DNA from: Candidatus Heimdallarchaeota archaeon LC_2
GTDB lineage: Archaea; Asgardarchaeota; Heimdallarchaeia; Heimdallarchaeales; Kariarchaeaceae
Length of the DNA stretch: 9,968 bases
Reading direction: 5' to 3'
Assembly: GCA_001940725.1 (NCBI GenBank)
Contig: MDVR01000152.1
Location: forward strand, 1 to 9,968
Shown: positions 6,851 to 9,968 of the stretch, in pieces
How positions within the stretch are numbered: position 1 is the first letter of the stretch
How the letters are laid out: each line of letters opens with the position of its first letter
The notes under the pieces: model-generated
Database searches by the model: none
What the model was told of the DNA's origin: nothing
The model's input: only the letters and a program-made list of their open reading frames with translations
Position numbers and translations under genes: made by a program

Positions 6851-7573
6851 TTAGTTGTCAAAATTTTTCTTTCCAATATTAAATAATGCTTCAATTAGAT
6901 CAACGATTTCATTTTGTGGTTTAACTATCAGTTCATTCCATTCTACAAGTATTCCTTTCCAGCCCTCAGTGACCCATTTTCCAATCGGTAATTCCGAATT
7001 TATAATTTTATCATTGAAAGGACGTGGTGTAACATAGAGATATGGTGCAGGATGACCTCCATCACCTGGAGTAACTCCAATATCAATTTGTTCATCATAT
7101 CCCTCACTAGATCTAGATCCAGTAAACCAGACAAGGTCAAAATCAAAATTGTGCCCCCATAAATATACTTGTGAATATTGTCCACTCAATCTCATACGAA
7201 CTAATTCCAAATATCGATTTCCCAAAATTGAAAATTCTCTGTATCTATGCATTTGATCCAGTGAAATTGAATTTAACTCAAGTTTGGAGGTTTCAAATCC
7301 TAAATTTTGTAAAAATTCAAGAATAGATTTTGGTGATTCCGGTTTAGTAATATCAAAAGTATTACCATTTTCAGTGTCATAATAATGAAAACTACCATCC
7401 AGTAAATTTATTTTGATTTCTTTCTTATTGTTCATGAGTCCTGTTGTTATCTCATCATTCCTGAAGAATAATCCATAATTACCGTAGTGGGGGAGACCTC
7501 CAACCATTTGAATTCTAAGTTCTTTTAAAAACTTTACAGCAAGGTGTAAATTTGGGGCATCAATATTTTCCAT
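6851..7573 (-). CDS. conserved protein of unknown function (possibly DUF5996-like)
   Basis: I do not know a function for this 240-residue protein. The C-terminal half is distinctive: YLWGHNFDFDLVWFTGSR (137-154), then DEQIDIGVTPGDGGHPAPY (160-178) and GKWVTEGWKG (198-207). The aromatic and Gly/Asp/His-rich pattern (HxFDxxxxWFSG, GxSPGDGG.P.PYFY, WHTEGWKG) recalls a family of bacterial hypothetical proteins that I associate, from memory and without certainty, with DUF5996. The N-terminal half (LHLAVKFLKELRIQ, then a beta-rich stretch) would fit the TLHLWTQIVGK opening of that family. There is no signal peptide or membrane helix. ATG 7573 has TTTTAATTTA centred about 23 nt upstream, so it is probably leaderless and transcribed alone. 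Confidence 0.8.
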   Translation of the reverse strand: MENIDAPNLHLAVKFLKELRIQMVGGLPHYGNYGLFFRNDEITTGLMNNKKEIKINLLDGSFHYYDTENGNTFDITKPESPKSILEFLQNLGFETSKLELNSISLDQMHRYREFSILGNRYLELVRMRLSGQYSQVYLWGHNFDFDLVWFTGSRSSEGYDEQIDIGVTPGDGGHPAPYLYVTPRPFNDKIINSELPIGKWVTEGWKGILVEWNELIVKPQNEIVDLIEALFNIGKKNFDN

Positions 7574-7590
7574 ATTCAGAGATATGTTAT

Positions 7591-7600
7591 TAAATTAAAA
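7591..7600 (-). promoter_or_regulatory. TATA box of the DUF5996-like gene
   Basis: TTTTAATTTA on the minus strand, centred about 23 nt before ATG 7573. No ribosome-binding site is present. Confidence 0.5.
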
Positions 7601-7693
7601 GAGGTTTTGGTTCGAAATAAATTAATTAAATCCAGATTGTGAACAGCTCATTTTATCTCTTGTTATAATAATTGATTACCTTGATTGGTGATA

Positions 7694-8440
7694 TTATTCA
7701 ACAGTTATTTCCTCACGACGAAGGAATAATATATTTGTATATTGATTAAATTGTGGAATCGCATCTGTTGCATCAAGTTGGAGTGAATAATAATAATCCC
7801 TATCTTTATAATTTCCCATGAGTCGATCATCTAAAATCTCCTGTTTCCAATCCCTATTCCAAGGATTATCAGCCACAGAGACATCATATGGTATATTACA
7901 TTCGTCTAAAAGTCTGTAATACATCATTTTTGCACAGTGTACATCTTCTATTCGAGAAACTCCTTTTGAACCCATTGCTACAAAAGAAATGGTGTTTCCC
8001 ATTTTATAACGTCTTTTGCAATATTTAACTACTGCTGACAAATTCCGGATTGACCCCATAATTACTTTTTTTGAACCTTTAGCCCTAATTAAACCTCTTG
8101 TACCATTTGTGGTTCGAAATACAATATGTTTATCTCGGATTTTTTCTTCGTTTTCAGTAATCTGGATTGGGCTATTGTCAAAATCAAAGAAATCAGTTTT
8201 CTTTCCATCTTGTTCACCAACTCTTACATCAACATCTAGAGCAAGAGCTTCATCGATGGTTTCGACTGGGAATACAACGGCGTTAAATTCTAATAAAGCT
8301 AATGCAGTATTGCCTGCTCTGAACACATCAATAATGACGGTAATGCCTTTTTTCGAGGCAGCCGATAGCGCTCCCTTCCCAAACTGCCTCACTGTGATTT
8401 TTTCGTCTTCATAGCTCTCCAAAATCGTGGAGGTTAACAC
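7694..8440 (-). CDS. comB: 2-phosphosulfolactate phosphatase family protein
   Basis: ComB hydrolyses 2-phosphosulfolactate to sulfolactate (EC 3.1.3.71), the second step of the phosphosulfolactate route to coenzyme M, with Mg2+. The 248-residue protein has the family motifs in order: IDVFRA (37-42), GEQDGK (75-80), FDNSP (87-91), TTNGTRGL (110-117), GSIRN (129-133) and ED..CAK (165-171). The length is normal. ComB occurs in methanogens, other archaea and many bacteria that make no coenzyme M, so here the product may be sulfolactate or the substrate may differ; no other coenzyme M gene (comA, comC, comDE) is in the window. The start is GTG 8440; the frame is closed by a TAA shortly upstream and a palindromic TATA box lies about 25 nt before the GTG, pointing to a leaderless transcript. 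It is a cytosolic enzyme, transcribed alone. Confidence 0.9.
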   Translation of the reverse strand: MLTSTILESYEDEKITVRQFGKGALSAASKKGITVIIDVFRAGNTALALLEFNAVVFPVETIDEALALDVDVRVGEQDGKKTDFFDFDNSPIQITENEEKIRDKHIVFRTTNGTRGLIRAKGSKKVIMGSIRNLSAVVKYCKRRYKMGNTISFVAMGSKGVSRIEDVHCAKMMYYRLLDECNIPYDVSVADNPWNRDWKQEILDDRLMGNYKDRDYYYSLQLDATDAIPQFNQYTNILFLRREEITVE

Positions 8441-8458
8441 GAATCCCGTTTCATAATT

Positions 8459-8470
8459 ATTTTATAAAAT
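8459..8470 (-). promoter_or_regulatory. TATA box of comB (palindromic)
   Basis: ATTTTATAAAAT, a 12-bp perfect palindrome centred about 25 nt before GTG 8440. It is one of the best archaeal TATA matches in the window. Confidence 0.6.
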
Positions 8471-8643
8471 CTAGTTATTGAGAAACAAATTAATCTAGTC
8501 AATTTTATCATTCTTCAGATTAAATTGCAAATGTAGGAAATGGTAATAATGTAGATCGATAAAAGTATGCTTCTTTTTTATTCAAGTTATAATATTCTTC
8601 TCAATTCCAAAATCTATCAAATCAAAGAGTAAACGAACTTTAG

Positions 8644-8653
8644 TTTTATATTT
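8644..8653 (+). promoter_or_regulatory. possible TATA box of the tRNA-Thr gene
   Basis: TTTTATATTT lies 35-44 nt before the mature tRNA 5' end, which would give a leader of roughly 14 nt to be removed by RNase P. The block is a good TATA match but the spacing is inferred. Confidence 0.4.
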
Positions 8654-8687
8654 CCGAATAAAATGATTAAATTGAAAGAGAAATTTT

Positions 8688-8759
8688 GCTCTAGTAGCTC
8701 AGAGGTAGAGCGCATCCTTGGTAAGGCTGAAGTCGCGGGTTCAATTCCCGCCTGGAGCT
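8688..8759 (+). tRNA. tRNA-Thr (anticodon GGT)
   Basis: The 72-nt cloverleaf has acceptor GCTCTAG/CTGGAGC (one G-U pair), T8 and A9, D stem GCTC/GAGC with loop AGAGGTA, anticodon stem CATCC/GGCTG with a T-C mismatch at the third pair, anticodon loop TTGGTAA (anticodon GGT at 8720-8722, reading ACC and ACU), variable loop AAGTC, and T arm GCGGG-TTCAATT-CCCGC. The discriminator is T73, as in many archaeal tRNA-Thr. There is no intron and CCA is not encoded. It is followed directly by TTCTTTTT. The mismatch in the anticodon stem is unusual but tolerable. Confidence 0.93.
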
Positions 8760-8766
8760 TCTTTTT
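8760..8766 (+). terminator. T-run terminator of tRNA-Thr
   Basis: TCTTTTT immediately follows the discriminator base, the usual arrangement for archaeal tRNA genes. Confidence 0.5.
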
Positions 8767-8785
8767 CTCTTTCGATATATTGTTT

Positions 8786-8903
8786 ATCCTTGGCCGGCCG
8801 GCAACTTAACCAGCCCAATTAGGTAGAAGTCGGGGGTTCAAGCGAAAAAAATTGCGTGTGTGCATTTCGGAACAATTCCCTTTTGAAGCTCCATTTTTTT
8901 TTC
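8786..8903 (+). pseudogene. degenerate, interrupted copy of the 3' half of tRNA-Thr
   Basis: Four blocks match the tRNA-Thr just upstream, in the same order and orientation. ATCCTTGG at 8786-8793 equals 8714-8721. GAAGTCGGGGGTTCAA at 8826-8841 differs from 8729-8744 by one base. CAATTCCC at 8873-8880 equals 8742-8749. TGAAGCTCC plus a T-run at 8884-8903 resembles the acceptor and terminator from 8753. Between the blocks are about 25 extra nt (GC-rich, with the palindrome GCCGGCCGGC at 8793-8802) and, inside the T loop, about 34 extra nt. No acceptor or D arm precedes it, so no cloverleaf forms. It is most simply a decayed tandem duplicate. It could also be a residue of an insertion at a tRNA site. 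Confidence 0.55.
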
Positions 8904-9012
8904 ATTTTAACATTATTGCTCAATATTACTTTGTTACAATGATTAACATAATAGGCTTTATTACAATTTTATCCATAGTGTCCAACTTCAAATCTAAAAT
9001 ATTTCACTAATG

Positions 9013-9020
9013 ATTTAATA
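9013..9020 (+). promoter_or_regulatory. TATA-like box of the surface-protein gene
   Basis: ATTTAATA centred about 25 nt before GTG 9042, again the leaderless spacing. Confidence 0.4.
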
Positions 9021-9041
9021 GTACTTTACCCATTTTTAATT

Positions 9042-9836
9042 GTGTTTCATAAATCTGCAACTATTACAATATTATTCATCTTTGTGAGCCCAATTGCAAT
9101 TAATTCCCAGATAGGGCCGATTGAAAATGTTAGCTTTTCTTTTGGTGTTCAAAAAGGTGAACATTATGAATTTACAATTACTCGTGCAGATCCAGGTTTT
9201 GATCTATCATTCTGGGGTTCGGGACTAAGAGCTAATGCAACACTCGAAATATTTGATGATACCCCAATCGATCTTAGCTCAGTATCTGCAGTTTTTGCTG
9301 AAGAAGATCCAACACCGTTAAGAATTAATGAAAGCCATACCATCTTTGAATATACTGATTTTGGGGGAATAAAATCTCCAAATCGGATTGGTGAAATAAT
9401 ATTTCCGATTTCAATGAAATTTTCAGATGGCACTATTATTGGTTTATTTGAAATTGTCAGAGCTTATTTTTATGATAATCCGGTCACCTTTACAGAACTC
9501 CCTAATGCACTACAACTCAATTGGTCATCTGGTTGGACTTATTCCTGGGTTATTAGTACCATAACGGGTGTAATTGGTGAACAAATATATACTGATAATG
9601 AGGGTTATACTCTTGGATTTAATCTGCAAAAACCCTCAATTTCAGTACCGACACCCTCAACTACTTATGTAACTCCCTCAACTAGTTACATAACATCTAC
9701 TCCGCCTCCAGAAAATACAACAATGTTTTCTTCAAACCCCACTTCTCTAAACACAATATCTCTACCCTATCCACCACTATTATCATTCTTGGTTCTACTT
9801 CTCCCCATTTTTAGGAAGCGTTCTCGATCAATCTAG
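9042..9836 (+). CDS. secreted, C-terminally membrane-anchored surface protein of unknown function
   Basis: The 264-residue protein begins with a probable signal peptide (a lysine at position 4, then hydrophobic ATITILFIFVSPIAI, cleavage likely near residue 22). A beta-rich ectodomain of about 170 residues follows, opening with VSFSFGVQKGEHYEFTI, an arrangement seen in archaeal surface proteins of the choice-of-anchor type; this comparison is from memory. Residues about 197-240 form a Ser/Thr/Pro-rich stalk, a likely site of glycosylation. Residues about 241-257 (LPYPPLLSFLVLLLPIF) are a membrane helix, and the protein ends RKRSRSI. A stalk, helix and basic tail is the layout of archaeal sorting or anchoring tails, though no PGF motif is visible. 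The start is GTG 9042, supported by a TATA-like block 25 nt upstream and by the intact signal peptide. There is no enzymatic motif and no recognised partner nearby. Confidence 0.8.
   Translation: MFHKSATITILFIFVSPIAINSQIGPIENVSFSFGVQKGEHYEFTITRADPGFDLSFWGSGLRANATLEIFDDTPIDLSSVSAVFAEEDPTPLRINESHTIFEYTDFGGIKSPNRIGEIIFPISMKFSDGTIIGLFEIVRAYFYDNPVTFTELPNALQLNWSSGWTYSWVISTITGVIGEQIYTDNEGYTLGFNLQKPSISVPTPSTTYVTPSTSYITSTPPPENTTMFSSNPTSLNTISLPYPPLLSFLVLLLPIFRKRSRSI
9654..9695 (+). repeat. two imperfect 21-nt tandem repeats in the stalk region
   Basis: The unit CCCTCAACTACTTATGTAACT is followed directly by CCCTCAACTAGTTACATAACA. They encode the heptads PSTTYVT and PSTSYIT in the Ser/Thr/Pro stalk, which suggests that the stalk grew by in-frame duplication. 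Confidence 0.7.
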
Positions 9837-9968
9837 TAATCAATATAAATTTAATATTCAATGAATTGGTTTTTCTTTTTTAACATTACATCTTCCATAG
9901 AGTATCAGGATTATTGGTATAACTTAAAAATTTATTTTTTTGCAATTTAACATCATATATTGGTTTCA
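9837..9968. other. AT-rich sequence after the surface-protein gene
   Basis: There is no supportable gene or RNA. Only T-runs are seen (9871-9880, 9932-9940), which could end transcription of the preceding gene. Confidence 0.4.

Noticed and set aside
7000..7185. Minus-strand open frame inside the DUF5996-like gene
   Set aside because: It overlaps a longer, conserved-looking frame on the same strand and has no start signal.
8016..8414. Plus-strand open frame of 132 codons opposite comB
   Set aside because: ComB motifs run through the whole stretch on the minus strand; the opposite frame is a shadow despite its length.
8433..8453. Six-codon ATG frame overlapping the comB GTG start, as a possible leader peptide
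   Set aside because: The TATA box position puts the transcript start at the GTG, so this ATG would not be transcribed.
8754..8892. 8-bp inverted match between GGAGCTTC at the tRNA 3' end and GAAGCTCC downstream
   Set aside because: The downstream block aligns equally well as a direct, degenerate copy of the tRNA acceptor and terminator, in order with three other blocks, so a stem is not needed to explain it.
8786..8903. A functional split or intron-containing tRNA
   Set aside because: No 5' half or acceptor complement was found, no anticodon stem pairs after removing the inserts, and no clear bulge-helix-bulge motif was seen by eye.
9164..9433. Minus-strand open frame opposite the surface-protein gene
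   Set aside because: It has no promoter and no similarity, while the opposite frame has a signal peptide, stalk and anchor.

Overview
The window looks like an AT-rich archaeal chromosome fragment. Five to six genes carry a TATA-like box centred about 22-26 nt upstream of the start codon and no Shine-Dalgarno sequence, which is the pattern of leaderless archaeal transcripts. The tRNA-Thr has no encoded CCA and ends in a T-run. There is a ComB-type 2-phosphosulfolactate phosphatase, and a surface protein with a Ser/Thr/Pro stalk, a C-terminal hydrophobic helix and a basic tail. A lineage such as an Asgard (Heimdall-like) archaeon would fit, but nothing here proves it and no marker gene is present.

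Left part (1-3038, minus strand): a coxM-coxS-coxL operon for the three subunits of an aerobic Mo/Cu carbon monoxide dehydrogenase. CoxL carries the form I motif AYRCSFR with the copper-ligand cysteine. CoxS has all eight cysteines for two [2Fe-2S] clusters, and CoxM has both FAD motifs. Electrons from CO would pass from Mo/Cu (CoxL) to [2Fe-2S] (CoxS) to FAD (CoxM). As assembled, coxL is broken: a perfect 331-bp direct repeat (1-331 = 464-794, period 463 bp) throws it out of frame, and it stops after about 55% of its normal length. The junction falls where family homology is lost, so this is either a real tandem duplication or, quite possibly, an assembly artefact at a contig end.

Middle (3039-6844, mostly plus strand): about 500 bp of AT-rich intergenic sequence; the remains of a FrnE/DsbA-like thiol-disulfide/isomerase-fold gene broken at two homopolymer runs; a SnoaL-like (NTF2-fold) small protein; an Eis-like protein (tandem GNAT plus SCP2-like domain) with an operator-like dyad just upstream of its TATA box; and a PrxQ/BCP-like peroxiredoxin whose peroxidatic cysteine is replaced by serine.

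Right part (6851-9968): a conserved uncharacterised protein on the minus strand, converging on the peroxiredoxin gene with a 6-nt gap; comB (minus strand); tRNA-Thr(GGT) (plus strand), followed by a GC-rich, colinear but interrupted copy of the 3' half of the same tRNA; and a secreted, membrane-anchored surface protein (plus strand).

Outside the cox operon the genes are single transcription units with their own promoters, and no joint pathway links them. The cox operon stands apart: higher GC, tight 1-nt spacing and strong GGAGGT ribosome-binding sites. That is compatible with horizontal acquisition, or simply with translation inside an operon. I found no CRISPR array, transposase or convincing new multi-gene system. 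The most unusual items are the form I CODH in this setting, the coxL duplication, the cysteine-less peroxiredoxin and the degenerate tRNA copy.
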